Made by a program: the position numbers and the translations under genes
Source of the DNA: Cocos nucifera
Taxonomy: Eukaryota; Streptophyta; Magnoliopsida; Arecales; Arecaceae
Assembly (NCBI GenBank): GCA_006176705.1
Contig: QRFJ01003042.1
Span: forward strand, 62,001-126,000
Length of the DNA stretch: 64,000 nt
Reading direction: 5' to 3'
The notes under the pieces: generated by a model
Databases searched by the model: none
The model's input: the letters and a program-made list of their open reading frames with translations, nothing else
What the model was told of the DNA's origin: nothing
In this document: positions 11,798 through 24,227 of the stretch, one piece after another
Position numbering within the stretch: the stretch's first letter is position 1
Layout: each line of letters begins with the position of its first letter

Positions 11798-13215
11798 TGT
11801 TAGATGGATGCCTTAAAAGTCAGATTGGTCGACACTTGTAAATACTTTCTTATGGTATTTTTATAATTTTAACTTATAATAAATAAAAGGATTATTTTTT
11901 CTATCATATTTGTGTATTAAAGTGTCTATGATACATCCATTAGGTTAATGGATATGATAACACATTCTCAAGAGTTGAGAACTTGAGGCATGTATTATCA
12001 TAATTAACTCATAAATTGCTCTCGATTGTAGGATCATCATGAGGATGGTGATCGATCTAGAAGATCGATGAACGATCGCTTTCTTAGGATAGATGAATCT
12101 TGAGTCTATAGTATGGAGACATTAGAGCGAGAGTATAAGTACTTATTAAGAATAAGAGCATTGAGCGTGACCACCTCGAGTAGTCATAAGAAAGTCTATC
12201 TTCTCATCAATGACTAGCTCGATGCTGCAGTTATTTGTCCGGTTCTTTGACCTAAGGTGCATCAGCAATTCATCCGGAGTATATTATAATTTAACTACAC
12301 CATTACTCGATCTCCTAACCATTTAGAATCCTAAGGTATATATTGGCGATAGCATGTTCATTATAGGAATTGGATCGCATCAAAATGGGATCTATCAACT
12401 TTGATAGATGAGGAGAAGTCCTGTAATGATCATAAGATCGAGTCCTAAAGCCCATGACTATGGTAGTGTGAAATAATAGAAAAAAGTTTCTATTAGAATT
12501 TCACATTGGACTCAAATTGAATGATTCATTCATATGAGAAGTATTAGATCGGACGAGTTTACCTTGACCTAGATCCAATCGAGGCTCATAATAGAAGAAC
12601 CCAATCACATAGTTGACTGCTTTGAGCGGTTCATTTATGATTCTGATGGATTGCTACCATATACTACTAGATGTCACTGATGGATTTTGAGATCAATTAG
12701 AATTATCTTGATGATTGATGATTCTAATTAGGCGAATCAGAAGAGTTCTGGTTCATCGAAAGATATTTCAATGATGTCGATGATAGAGATCATGGCATAT
12801 TCTATTACCATATAAAATTGAACCTAACCGGGTCACATGAATAAGGATTTGGGTTTAGATGTCATTAATTGAACCAACATGGTTCGATTGATTTGGATGA
12901 GATCCAATCAGATTCAAGAAAATCATGCTAGCACATGGTTGAACCTGACTTTCTCCTCCTATGGACTTCCTAGTTGGTTTGGACTCCATCAAATATGATT
13001 TGGCTCATCCAAAAACTCTGTATGGATTTGCCTTGATTAGATCAAGGCTTGTCCTGATGAGATTAGGGCTTGTCCTGGTCTCATACAAAGGGCATCAGGA
13101 TAAGGGTCACTTTGACCCAATCTTTGTAGGAAAGAAGGGAGGGGCTTGCGCCCCCTGGAGATTATCTTAGGGCACGCACCCCTAGCTAATTTACATGAGA
13201 GAAGAGGGTGCATGC
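11798..13215 (+). mobile_element. Copia A 5' LTR, first part
   Basis: The LTR begins TGTTAGATGGATGCC at 11798 and aligns throughout with 36250-37605 and with the Copia C LTR at 42574. It is inserted in the coiled-coil part of the Tat antisense ORF, directly after TGAGA (11793-11797). At 13215 it is interrupted by Copia B; the two copies of CATGC flanking Copia B come from this LTR. It continues at 24228. Total LTR length without the insertion is about 2.26 kb, long for Copia. The short open frame at 12961-13170 is not a gene. Confidence 0.85.
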
Positions 13216-15711
13216 TATTGGAAAATATATCTCAAAGTCAATCATCAGTGTATTGATGGCTATGCTATCTTGTAATTGTAATTGATTCATTATTAAATAA
13301 AATATATTTTGATATTTTCATCACAAAGTCTACATCTTCTAATGAACTCTATTATTGTGATGAAGTCCTTAGGACTATTTAGTTTTGATAAATAGAGGAT
13401 TTATCGATTAGTCCTTAAATAATTCACGATCAAATGATATGTTATTAATTAGGACGACAGCGTTTATCGAGCATAGGTTGTTATATGACATATAGATTGG
13501 TTGTTCTCTTAATCAAGGAGTGTGGAGACACTAATATGGCATACAAGTGATATGTATGGGTACATCATCATGGAACATGACCAACTCTAGAGCATTCTAC
13601 TATCGAGAATTACTCTGATGGGATATAGGTATAAGTATCCCTTAGACTTGAGATCACCATAATGGCTTGCAAGCAACTCACTGTGCTTTGATATCAGACT
13701 AGCTGAATTTTTAATTTAATAATGAAAGATTTTTGGGCATAGTCAAGTATTTACAAAGATGGTGAGTACTCAAGATGGGATTGACCACTTCAAGAGTTGG
13801 AGAAGAATGTATCACTGTATTTCAATATAGCAAAAATATTGGCCAGGATAATCCATAAGATGGATTTGATATTTTGAAATATAATGTGGATGACCTAATT
13901 GGAATTTACAATTAAACTCTAAGGTATCCTATGAGCATTTTGATTAAGAGGATGAATTATACATAAACTATATCCATATGGATTCTAAGGATGTTATTCT
14001 ACACATTTGACCTATCCATTCGTCGGATACCATTGCTAAATGGTCACTTTGATTGGTACAGAAATTGATTTCTATGCTGTTGGCTTAGGTTCAGACCTAT
14101 GGGATCACACACATAAGAGATCTCAATCTGATCAGATGGTTGATCAACGATTAAGAATCATTCTAAGATTAAACAATCAATACGATTGATGTTTAACCAA
14201 GTGCAAGTGTTGCAGGAGGATTAATTAATAATTTGATTGCTAATTAGCTTAATTTGATTAATTCAAAGAGCTAAAATTAAGTTTAATTAAATATAATTTA
14301 ATTAGATTTATTTTGGATCTGATTGGATCAAGTTCAATTGATTTATTGGATGAGCCAATTGCAAGGAAAAACTAGTCCTAATTCAGTTAGGACTTGACTA
14401 AACCTAATCTCTAATTTGATTAAAAATTAAATCAAAATTAAATTTGATTTAATATAATTTAATAAGGTTATTATTTGGAATAAGACCTAATCTAATTGGG
14501 TTAAATAAATCCTAATTTAATTTAGTCCTAGGATCAAGTTGGATTAAGTCAAATTAGGAGTCCTAGTGAGACTAGGACTCCCAAATCGTTGCGCCATTCA
14601 ATCTCCACACTCTCCACAAAATTTTATTTAATTTTTTCATGAAATATCTCTTTTTTAGAGAGAGGACATGTATCCCCATTTCTTTATACTTCTTACATGG
14701 TATTTAGTTGAGGATCAAGTCAAAATAAATTAGTTGTTTTGATTTTAAATACTATTTGATAGAGTTTGTTGCAACCAGAATTCTTATCCATGTATGGCGT
14801 CTAAACTCTTAATTGTTATATAAAATTTTTATGATAAATAAAAAATTTTAATATGCCAAACACCAAGTGGTCCATGCCCAAAAAGAAGGAGGGAACGCCT
14901 AAGAGTTGGGTGCCCCAAGTCTAGCATAATTTGGAGGTCTCTTGACTAGGTATTTGACTTAGACAAGGACTCCACCATATCTCTCAATATAAAAGATTTT
15001 TTAACTTAATTTTTTTTGAGATTATAGATTTAAGAGAGAGGTCTTTAGGCATGGAGAGGCTGGGCATAGAGAGGTTTAGGCATGGGAATTGTAAAGGCAC
15101 CAATCATGGTGCTTTGGTGAGAGAAAAAGAGAAGAAGAAGTGGATCTTCTTCTAGGATTTTCTTCCATCTATTTTTCCATTCTTTTTATGATTTTGAGAG
15201 GTGTCCCAGATCCAAAATCATCTTTCTCATCTTTTAGAAATTGGAGGGTCCAAGATTTAAAGAAAGAAAGATGCAAATCAACCAATGAAGAAGGATCAGC
15301 ACAGTTCTAGCAATCTATGCTGATTTTCAAGCATCGAACTTCTGATTAGTGATCGAGGGCTCCTGTGGACAATTTGTAGAGATCGAACACATGTGCAGCT
15401 TAGAATGACAATCTTAGATCCTGATCAGTGAGTTAGAGAACTCAATTTGCAAAGATATGGTTGTTGCGATCATCTTTCTCCTATCTAGATTTGATCTAGC
15501 ATAGAATAATTTTTATATTGGTATGATTAACATGATTTATTCTCATATTTTAATTTTTTATTTAATATCATGCTTTAATCATGTAATAGGATCCTAGATC
15601 TAGGATTTTTCTTATTTAATTATGAATTAATAAGGTTAATTCATGTTTCTGCTGCATAGTTTTAAAAAAAGGTTTAAAATCTAATCCTAAAATCCTAGAC
15701 TAGTTTCTTCA
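13216..15711 (+). repeat. Copia B 5' LTR
   Basis: This 2,496-bp LTR aligns base for base at both ends with 21428-24222. It begins TATTGGAAAATATATC (expected TG mutated to TA) and ends in tagtttcttca just before the primer-binding site. A possible TATA box is aatataaaaga at about 14985-14995. It lacks the 313-bp integrase fragment present in the 3' LTR; the undisturbed target reads gtctcttgactagg near 14936. Confidence 0.9.
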
Positions 15712-15713
15712 AT

Positions 15714-15725
15714 TGGTATCAAAGC
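15714..15725 (+). other. Copia B primer-binding site
   Basis: TGGTATCAAAGC lies two bases after the 5' LTR. It is one change from TGGTATCAGAGC, the complement of the 3' end of plant initiator methionine tRNA, the standard primer for Copia elements. Confidence 0.8.
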
Positions 15726-17451
15726 CATGTTATTTTTACATGATTTTATGCATGTTTATATTGATAATTTAGATTTGATCTAAATTATAATCTGATATTT
15801 AAATTTAAAATTTAAAATTATTTTAGATTGCACAGACTGCTATAAGGTTGTCCTGCTGTAAGATTTATCCCTTATAGTGGAAAGACTATCCTAGTACGTG
15901 CAAATCTAAAATCATGATCATAAAATTTTAGATTAGATCTAAGAGATTTTATGATCTGATTAAAAATATTTTAATCTAATTTTTTTATCAACATAAATAT
16001 GTTAGATTCGATCTAAATTGATTTATGATTGATTGAATTAAAACGGTTTTAATTTTATGAGCATGTTTAGATTAGATCTAAAATTAGTCTCATAGTTTAT
16101 TTAATTGTATATTGATTATGTATCAAACATGCAACTAATTGGTAGAACCATATTATAAAAATATTTTATAAATATGAAAATTATTTTTGAAATGCTGAAC
16201 TCCAACCCTTAGCCCAAAACTTAATAAAGAATTAAGTATGATGAATTAGGCTCTAGAATTATGAATTAAAGATTCTAAGTCATTGGTCATAACATTAGGT
16301 TATTGGGTTAGATGAATTAGGTCCATTAATTGGGTTAGACCTAAGGTTAGTTAAAGAATAGACTAAATTAGAGTAATTAATCAAATCTAATCTAATATTG
16401 AATTAGATTAGGTTAAGGACTCTTTAGACTAAATTATAATAGTTATAGTTGGTCGAGTCCATGCCTTTAATGAGGACCAAATGGACTTGATTCATGTCTA
16501 TGCAGTCGAACCCAAAATTGCTAAGTTGATTCAATTAAAACTAATGAATTCGATGGTGTCTAAGATAAGTTTGGTAGTCCAGATCAGTGGTTTTTAATTA
16601 GGAGCTACTCACACTAATTTTGATCTTTGATGAGTTAATGGCATATTTCTTCTATTGATCTCACTTATCTGGCTATCCTTGTGAATTAAGTTTTGATTAG
16701 ATCACTTGATGATTTGGGCTCACCCATGTCAATTAGGTAAATCAGTGCGGCTGATTTAGGTGCTCCTAATGCTAGCTTTAATTAGATCCTTTGTGATCTA
16801 ACTTGGTGAAGTTAGTGGAAGGATCGAAATTGATTGGTTCTCTTCTCTCTTTCTTAAAATTAATTAATTCTTTTAAAATTATTAGATTCTTAAAAATAAA
16901 ATAGTTATGGTGATAACTAGATCATAGCCTTCCATTAAGTGAGTGATAATGGGTCCATTTGCTGGATAATCACTGAAGACCCAAAAGCACGGTGCTTATT
17001 GGCTAATGGAATTATCATTTATAATATGATTTCTTAGCCACATCTATCTAAATGATGATTAGGTTGATCAACCAAAGTTGGGCTTAATCATTCATTGGTT
17101 AGATGGACCAAGTATGGTCATGTTAATGGTTGGACCTAACCGAATCATTTCAGTGGAGGCCAAAGCCTACTGATTAGGAACTGAGGCAAAATTAAATTAC
17201 TAAAAATTATTTTAAAAAATAATTGATTATGAACCTACTCTTAAATGTATATAGATTGACCAACCAAAATTGGGCTTATGTGCAGTCTATGTGGATTCTA
17301 GTACCCACTAAGGAATTAGGGTAATTCTTCGAATTGAAGGTAGAGACTACCAATTCGAGTAAAATAGTGAAAGAATCTTTTGATTAATGTTCAAATCTTT
17401 AGATTTAATAAATTAATTATTAATTAGATTTTAATTTTTCTTTATGTAGAT
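15726..17451 (+). other. Copia B untranslated leader
   Basis: About 1.7 kb between the primer-binding site and gag. It is AT-rich with stops in all frames. Copies of it can be aligned in general layout with the leader regions of Copia A (25082-26621) and Copia C (48213-49740). The shared TGAGTTAATGGCATAT segments (near 16633 and 25909) are an example. I see no gene in it. Confidence 0.6.
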
Positions 17452-18290
17452 ATGGTCATTTTTGTTTTGCTCCAATCATTATTAGATAATGATAAGTTGG
17501 TAGGATCCAACTTTGGTAACTGATATCGTAAGTTGAAGATTGTCTTGGAGCATGAATGGATCTTGTACATGCTGACAGATCCAGCACCTGAGAAGCCAGC
17601 ACCCAATGCACGTGGAATAATTAGAGACACTTATTAGAAGTGACTCAATGATCGAACCATGATGGTTGTATCATGCTGGTAGCTATAAGCAACAAGTTCA
17701 GTTGCAGATTCGAGTCTGCTCAGCCAAAAGACATGATTCAAGTGTTAGATGAGTTTTTTGGCATAGCCGATGATGTTGAGAGGCACAAGACTAGTTATGC
17801 CATCTTCAATGCTAGGGTGAGGGATGGATTATTAGTCATTGATCATATACTATACATGATCGAGTTGATGGAGCATTTGAGCAAGCTCGGATGTCCCTTG
17901 CACGAGTAGTTAGAAAAAGATGTGATTTTAAACTCATTGTCCAAATCTTATCCCCCATTTCTTACTCATTACAGAATGATAAAGCTTGAAGTAAACTACC
18001 ATGGGTTACTGGGATTACTTCAGAACTTTGAGAAGGATCACCGGCTCCATAAGGAGTCGATGAACTTAGTGGGAGGATCTTCTTCTAGTTCTCGACCCCT
18101 TAAGAAAGAAAAGAAGAACAAAAAGAAGAAGAGTAAGAAGGTGCATATTTAGACTGGGACATCTATGCAGGGCTAGACCAAGAAAGTAAAGCCCAATAAA
18201 AGTCAAGCTTAGTGCTTCTTCTATAAGAAATGAGGGCACTAGAAAAGGAACCGTCCTCAATATATTACCTTCATAGACCCAAACAGGATG
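17452..18290 (+). pseudogene. gag: Copia B gag with degenerate zinc knuckle
   Basis: The ATG at 17452 starts a short frame with a GSNFGNWYRKLKIVLEHEW segment, the usual Copia gag opening where substrate-like NFxxW begins the UBN2-type domain. A frame change follows near 17640; then 17673-17909 and 17922-18152 give the helical core, separated by a single TAG. After a Lys-rich basic segment (about residues 65-76 of the last part) comes a CCHC-like knuckle at 18212-18262: Cys, then Tyr where the second Cys is expected, Gly-His, and Arg where the last Cys is expected, with two stops inside. Particle assembly and RNA binding are not expected. Confidence 0.8.
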
Positions 18291-18326
18291 AGAAAGAAGC
18301 AAGTTATTGCTAGATAAGGTATTTAT

Positions 18327-18683
18327 ATGATAACTCCTTATAATTTCTCTATTTATGATATTATTGATGAGGTACTAGATACCGATAGCCCTTACCATAT
18401 TTGTAATTTATTGCAGAAATTGCATATCAGTAGGAGATTCGGGCAAGGTGGGAGGTTTCTGAACATTGAAAATGAAAGACTAGTTCCAGTTCTAGCAAAA
18501 GGAATCCTAAAACTTGTATTTGGGGCTCATATCATTATTCTTAGTGATTGTCACTTTTATCCTAGTTTCTTTTTGAATATTATTTCTATAGGCCTTTTGG
18601 CCAAAAATAATTATGAAATTTCAATAAAGAAAGAGTTTTATAATTTCATTATGAAAGTGTTACTATATTCTCTGGACAATTGA
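18327..18683 (+). pseudogene. Copia B protease region
   Basis: This 118-codon open stretch corresponds to the retropepsin and the segment after it. The active-site triplet region reads LDTDSPYHIC, where Copia proteases have LDSGxSxHIC; Asp is kept, but Gly is lost. Downstream GAHIIILSDCHFYPSFFLNIISIGLLAKNNY corresponds to the conserved V-x-L-x-x-V-x-Y-x-P-x-x-x-xNL-x-S-x-x-L-L end. Position between zinc knuckle and integrase supports the call. Confidence 0.75.
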
Positions 18684-18756
18684 ATAATGATGTATATATA
18701 TTATCACAATCTCTTAATATAGTCTATTCCACTGGCAAGCATCCTAGATTAGATAG

Positions 18757-19672
18757 TGTGTCTGATATGTACTTATGGCACTGTAGGCTAGATCACATAA
18801 ACAAGAATAGGATAAATAGGTTGACTTAAGAGGAAATCCTCGAAGTCAGTAATTATGAATCACTTTCAATCTGTGAGTCTTGTCTACTTGAAAAAATGAT
18901 CAAGTCATCTTTTACTGAAAAAGGTGAGAGAGCCACTAAGCTCTTAGATCTAGTATATACTGATGTATGTGGACCTATGAGCACTAGCACTAGAAGTAGA
19001 TATTTCTACTTCATCATCTTCACAGATGATTTATCCAGATATGGATATGTCTAATTGATGAAACATAAGTTAAATTCATTTAAAATATTCAAATGATTTC
19101 GAAGTGAAGTAGAAAAATAAACTGAAAAAAATATTAAAACTTTTCGATCTAACCGAGAAGGAGAATACCTTTCTAGTGAGTTTCTCATATATCTAGGAGA
19201 AAATAAGATTCTCCCCTAATGAACTCCTCTAGAAATACCACAACATAATGGTGTGTCGAAAAGAAAGAATCGAACTCTATTAGACATGATCCGATCTACG
19301 ATGGATTTTGTCAGCTTGTCGATATCCTTCTGAAGATATGCACTCGAATTGGCTTGCTATCTTTTAAATAGAATTTCAAGTAAGTCTATGATTAAAACTC
19401 CATATGAGATATGGACAGGATGTAAGCCAGCACTTTCACACCTCAGGATCTGGGGGTGCCCAGCTTATGTAAAATGGTTAATCTCAGATAAACTTGGACC
19501 TAAGTCTGACAAGTGCACATTCATAGGAAACCCCAAAGAATCAAAAAGGTATATATTCTACCATACTTATAAACAAAAAGTGTTGATCATCCTTAAGATA
19601 ATCTTTTTGGAAAAGGAGTTCCTTGGTGAAGGAACTATTGCCTCTAAGGTTGAACTTAACAAAGTTCAATAG
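18757..19672 (+). pseudogene. Copia B GAG-pre-integrase and integrase
   Basis: Integrase inserts the DNA copy into chromosomes. The pre-integrase zinc-binding segment reads LWHCRLDHINKNRI followed by CESCLLEKM (about 18775-18900), giving the expected H-x-H/C-x-x-C pattern. In the catalytic core, YTDVCGPM (about 18957-18980) holds the first Asp; the second Asp region is changed to SNREGEY (about 19150), where SDxGGEY is expected. The third catalytic segment (QHNGVSKRKNRTLLDM, about 19240-19290) keeps a recognisable form but its Glu is Lys. The C-terminal part 19349-19672 is open and shows LRIWGCPAYVK, FIGNPKESKRY and an IFLEKEFL end. In-frame stops break the rest. Confidence 0.85.
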
Positions 19673-19711
19673 GTAGAAACACCGACATCTATAGCTGAAC
19701 TAGAATCAGAT

Positions 19712-20600
19712 TTGATTAGATCAAATTCAATGTCCAATGTACTTGCACCATTAAGGCGATTCGATAGAGTACTACGTCAGTCAGATAAATACTATGATTT
19801 CTTGAATCGAGACAGTGATCCCGTCGAGCTTGATGAGAACGATAAGGATCTGATCACTTATATGGATGCAATGCAGAGAACTAATTCCGAGAAATGGCTT
19901 AAGGCCATGAAGTCCAAAATGGAGTCCATGAAGATCAACGATGTATAGACATTGATTGACCCATCCAAAGGAATTAAATCTATTGGGTGTAAGTGGGTCT
20001 TCAAAAGAAAGAGGGATGCAGATGGAAAGATGGAGACCTATAAAGCCCATCTGGTTGCCAAGGGGTATCATTAACACTATGGTATTGACTATGATGAGAC
20101 ATTCTCTCCTATGGCAATGCTAAAATCCATTCGAATAATGCTTGCTATAGCTGCCCATCTAGACTATAAGATCTGACAAATGGATGTGAAGATATCTTTC
20201 CTAAATAGAAAGCTGATTGAAGAAGTGCATATGATACAACCTGAAGGATTCACTCTATTGATAAGTCAAAGATGTGCAAGCTTTAGATATCCATTTATGA
20301 ATTGAAGCAAGCATCTTAGAGTTGAAACATGCATTTTGATAAGGTGATCAAAATGTATGGCTTTGTTAAGAATGAAGAAGAGTCCTGCATTTACAAGTGG
20401 GTGAATGGTCTAACAGTGATATTCCTTATCTTGAACGTAGATGACATTCTCTTAATTGAGAACGACATCCCAGCACTACAAGGAATAAAGATTTGGTTGT
20501 CATCTCAGTTCTCCATGAAAGATTTGGATGAAGCATCCTACATCCTAGGGATGAAGATCTATAGGAATAGATCTAAGAGGATGCTTGGGTTATCTTAGTC
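19712..20600 (+). pseudogene. Copia B reverse transcriptase
   Basis: The linker with W-x-x-AM-x-x-KMESM is at about 19885-19930. It is followed by SIGCKWVFKRKRDADGK and HLVAKGY (about 19980-20070) and by the DETFSPMAMLKSIRIMLAIAA segment (about 20095-20155). After one or two frame changes the catalytic box appears as NVDDILLIEND (about 20437-20470). The Tyr of YVDD is Asn, but both aspartates are present. It closes with FSMKDLDEASYILGMKIYRNRS. Several stops and an indel near 20255-20330 inactivate it. Confidence 0.85.
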
Positions 20601-21410
20601 CACATACATAGAAATCATGCTGAAGAGGTTCATGAAGAATTTTAAGAAAGACTATCTTTCAATAGGCTATGAAATTTCTCTCTCTAAGAAGGATTATCCA
20701 ATAACTCTTGAAGAGAGAGAGCGTATGAATAGAGTCTCATATACTTCGATAGTGAGATCTATCATGTATGTCATGACATGTATGAGATCAGATGTGGCAT
20801 ACTCACTAGAAATAGTGAGTAGATACCAATCTGATCCAGAAGAAAATCACTGAAAAGTGGTTAAAACCATTCTTAAGTATTTAAGAAAAACTAAGGATCA
20901 ATGGTTGGTTTATGGCAAGTCAGATCTAAAACTTGAGGAATTTACAGACTCCATCTTTCAATCTGACCATGATGATAGCAAAAGTATGTCGGGTTATGTC
21001 TTTACCCTAAATGGAGTCGTCTGCTAGAAGAGTTCCAAGCAGCATACTATGGCAGACTTTGCTTGTGAAGCAGAGTTCATCGTAGCATCAGATGCAGTGA
21101 AGAAAGCTCTACGGCTGAAAAAATTCATCACCGAGCTTGGAGTAGCACCCTCCCTTAATGGATTGGTCTTGCTCCACTATGATAGCACTGGTGCCATTGC
21201 TCAGACAAAAGAATCAAAAGCACACCAACAAACAAAACACATATTGCGCCACTACCACCTAGTCTGAAAGATCATGGATCGAGGTGACGTTGACCTTCAG
21301 AAAATCAACGAAAAAGAAAACTTGACCAACCCCTTCACTAAAGCCCCGATGATAAAGGAGTTTGACAACCATAAGTCAAAGATGGATATTAGATATTGTT
21401 CCGAGTGACT
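20601..21410 (+). pseudogene. Copia B RT connection and RNase H
   Basis: The segment 20617-20853 carries the conserved SIVRSIMYVMTCMRSDVAYSLEIVSRYQSDP end of the RT/connection domain. RNase H follows from about 20870: the first Asp region reads YGKSDLKLEEFTDSIFQSD; then the STMADFACEAEFIVASDAVKKALRLKKFITELG helix with its Glu (about 21049-21150) and the YDSTGAIA segment with its Asp (about 21178-21200). It ends in HQQTKHILRHYHL and the usual C-terminal KINEKENLTNPFTKA tail. Stops at several places. The polypurine tract follows directly. Confidence 0.85.
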
Positions 21411-21415
21411 TTAGG

Positions 21416-21427
21416 ATAAGTGGGAGT
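21416..21427 (+). other. Copia B polypurine tract
   Basis: The purine-rich run gataagtgggag sits immediately before the 3' LTR and is the expected primer for plus-strand DNA synthesis. The matching tract of Copia A (36237-36249, caagtgggag core) has the same form. Confidence 0.75.
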
Positions 21428-24222
21428 TGTTGAAAAATGTATTCCATAGCTAATCATCAGCCTGTGATGGTTGTGCTACCTTATAATTATAATTGATTCA
21501 TTATTAAATAAAATATATTTTAACATTTTCATCATAAAGTCTACATCTTCTAATGAACTCCATTATTGTGATGAAGTTCTTAGGACTATTTAGTTCCAAT
21601 AAAGAGAGGATTTATCGATTAGTCCTTAAATAGTTCACCACCAAATGATACACTGTTAATTAGGACGACATCGTTTATTGAACATAGATCCTTATATGCC
21701 ATATAGGTTGGTTGTTCTCTTAACCAAGGAGTGTGAAGATACTGATATATTATACAAGTGAGATGTATGGGTACATCATCATTAGACATGACCAACTTCA
21801 AAGCATTCTGCTATCGAGAATTGCTCTAATGGAATATAGGCATAAGTATCTCTTAGACCTGAGATCACCATAGTGGCTTGCAAGAATCTTACTATGCTTT
21901 GGTACCAGACTAGCTAAATTTTTAATTCAGTAATAGAAGATTTTTAGGTATAGTCAAGTACTTGCAAAGTCGGTGAGTGATCAAGATGGGCTTGACCACT
22001 CCAAGAGTTGGAGAAGAATGCATCACTGTATTTCAATATAGCAAAAATCTTGGCTAGGATAATCTATAAGATGGATTTAGTATTTTAAAATATAATATGA
22101 ATGACCTAATCAAGATTGATAGTTAAACTCTGAGGTTCCTATGAGCATTTTCATTAAGGGAATGAATTATACAAAAACTATATCCATATGGATTCTAAGG
22201 ATGTTGTTCTATACATTCGACCTATCCGATCATCAGGTACCATTGCTAGATGATTACTTTGATTGGTACAGAAATTGATTTATATACTACCAACTTAGGT
22301 TCAGACCTATAGGGTCATACACATAAGAGATCTCGATCTGATTGGATGGTTGATCAATGATTAAGAATCATTCTTGGGTTAAACTATCGATACGATTGAT
22401 ATTTAACCTAGTGTAAGTATTGTAGGAGGATCGATTAGCAATTTGATTACTAATTAACTTAATTTAATTATGCCAGAGGATTGAGATTAAGTTTTATTAA
22501 ATATAATTTTATTAAATTTGGTTTGGGCTTGATTGGATCAAGTCCAATTGCTTTATTGGATGAGCCAATTACAAGAAAGAACTAGTCCTAGTTCAATTAG
22601 GACTTGACTGAATCTAATCTCTAATTTGATTAGAAATTAAAATAAAATTTAATTTAATTTAATCTAATTTAATAAGATTATTAGTTGGAGCAAGACTTAA
22701 CTAATTATGTTAAATAAATTCTAATTTAATTTGGTCCAAGGATCAAGTTGGATCAGGTCAAATTAAGAGTCCTAGTAAGACTAGGACTCCTAAATCCTTG
22801 CTTCATTCAATCTCCACGCACTCTCCACAAAATTTTATTTATTTTTTTTATGGAAGAGGACATGCATTCCCATATTTCATACACTTCTTACATGGTATTT
22901 GGTTGAGGATGAAGTCAAAATAAATTAGTTGTTTTGATTTCAAACTTTATTTGATAGAGTTTGTTGCAATCAGAATTTTTATCCATGTATGGCACCTAAA
23001 CTCTTGACTTTTCTCTAAAATTTTATAAAAAATAAAATATTTTAATGTGCCAAATACCAGATGGCCCATGCCCAAAATGAAGGAGGGGACACCCAAGAGT
23101 TGGGTGCCCCAAGTCTAGCCCAATTTGGAGGTCTCTTGGCAGCTACCGATTACTTTTCGTCATGGGCAGAAGCGGTTCCGCTTAAAGAGGTGAAAGGTGA
23201 AATGGTGATAAGGTTCATGCAGAACAACATAATCTATAGTTTCAGAATCCCAAGTCAGATCACTTCGGATAACGGACCGTCCCTCAAAAGTGACAAACTT
23301 TCCCATTTTGCAAAAAAATATCGGACAAATTTGAGATATTCCACGATATATAATGCACGTGCGAACGGACTTGCAGAAGCCTTCAATAAGACCTTGTGCA
23401 AATTGCTGAAGAAGATAGTGACCAGAAACAAAAGAGATTGGTACGAAAGGATCTTGACTAGGTATTTGACCTAGACAAGGACCCCTCCATATCTCTTAAT
23501 ATAAAAGATTTTTTAATCAATTTGTTTTTGAGATTACTATTCTAAGAGAGGTCTTTGGGCATGGAGAAGCTGGGCATAGACAGATTTAGGCAAGGAAATT
23601 GTAAAGGCACCAATCAAGGTTCTTTGATGAGAGAAAAAGAGAAGAAGAAGAGGGTCTTCTTCTAGGATTTTCTTCCATCTATTCCTCCATTCTTTTTGTG
23701 ATTTTGTGAGGTATCTCAGGTCCAAAATAATCTTTCTTATCTTTTGAAAATTAGAGGGTCTAAGTCTGAAAGAAAGAAAGATCCAGATCAATCATCGAAG
23801 AAGAATCAGTACAGTTCTAGCAAACTAAGCTGATTTTTGGGTATCAAACTTTTGATCAGTGATCGAGGGCTCGTGTAGATAACTTGTAGAGGCTGAACGT
23901 ATGTGTGGCTTAGAATGACAATCTCAGATTCTGATTAGCGAGTTAGAGAACTTGATTTGCAAAGATATGGATGATACGATCATCTTTCTTCTATCTAGAT
24001 TTGATCTAGCATAGAATAGTTTTTATATTGGTATGATCAACATAATTTTTTCTTATATTTTAATTTTTAATTTAATATAATGCTTTAATCATGTAATAGG
24101 ATCCTAGATCTAGAATTTTTTGTGTTTAATTATGAATTAATATGATTAATTCATGTTTTTGCTGTGCAAATTTTAAAAAAAGTTTTAAAATCTAACCCTA
24201 AAACCCTAGACTATTTTCTTCA
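21428..24222 (+). repeat. Copia B 3' LTR, interrupted by an integrase fragment
   Basis: Begins TGTTGAAAAATGTATTCC and ends ctattttcttca before the TSD copy CATGC. It is 2,795 bp; removing the inserted 313 bp and one 5-bp duplication leaves 2,477 bp, close to the 2,496-bp 5' LTR. Differences from the 5' LTR are many and mostly transitions, so the element is not recent. Confidence 0.9.
23139..23451 (+). pseudogene. Captured Ty3/gypsy integrase core fragment inside an LTR
   Basis: This 313-bp block is absent from the 5' LTR of the same element. It is flanked by TCTTG at 23134-23138 and 23452-23456, while the 5' LTR has one TCTTG. It is open in one frame throughout and encodes the central part of a Ty3-type integrase. 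The catalytic triad is complete: Asp in ATDYF, Asp in TSDNG, and Glu in LAEAFNKTL, with the canonical 35 residues between the second Asp and the Glu. It then ends near KRDWYERI. No ATG, LTR, zinc-binding domain or C-terminal domain is included. The product differs clearly from the integrase at 39690-40740. The longer open frame 23061-23474 includes LTR sequence on both sides and is not a real protein boundary. Confidence 0.9.
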
Positions 24223-24227
24223 CATGC

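Larger units (their letters stand above)
13216..24222 (+). mobile_element. Copia B: full-length Ty1/copia retrotransposon (TSD CATGC)
   Basis: This 11-kb element has two LTRs (13216-15711 and 21428-24222), a primer-binding site, gag, protease, integrase, RT and RNase H in Copia order, and a polypurine tract. It is flanked by perfect 5-bp duplications CATGC at 13211-13215 and 24223-24227. The first base pair of the 5' LTR is TA instead of TG. The protein-coding parts carry many stops and frameshifts. Lineage is uncertain: the gag and the initiator-Met primer site are like the Tork/Angela group. It sits inside the 5' LTR of Copia A and is therefore younger than Copia A. Confidence 0.92.

Noticed and set aside
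23061..23474. 137-codon open frame as a gene
   Set aside because: Its ends lie in Copia B LTR sequence; only 23139-23451 is integrase, and it has no start of its own.
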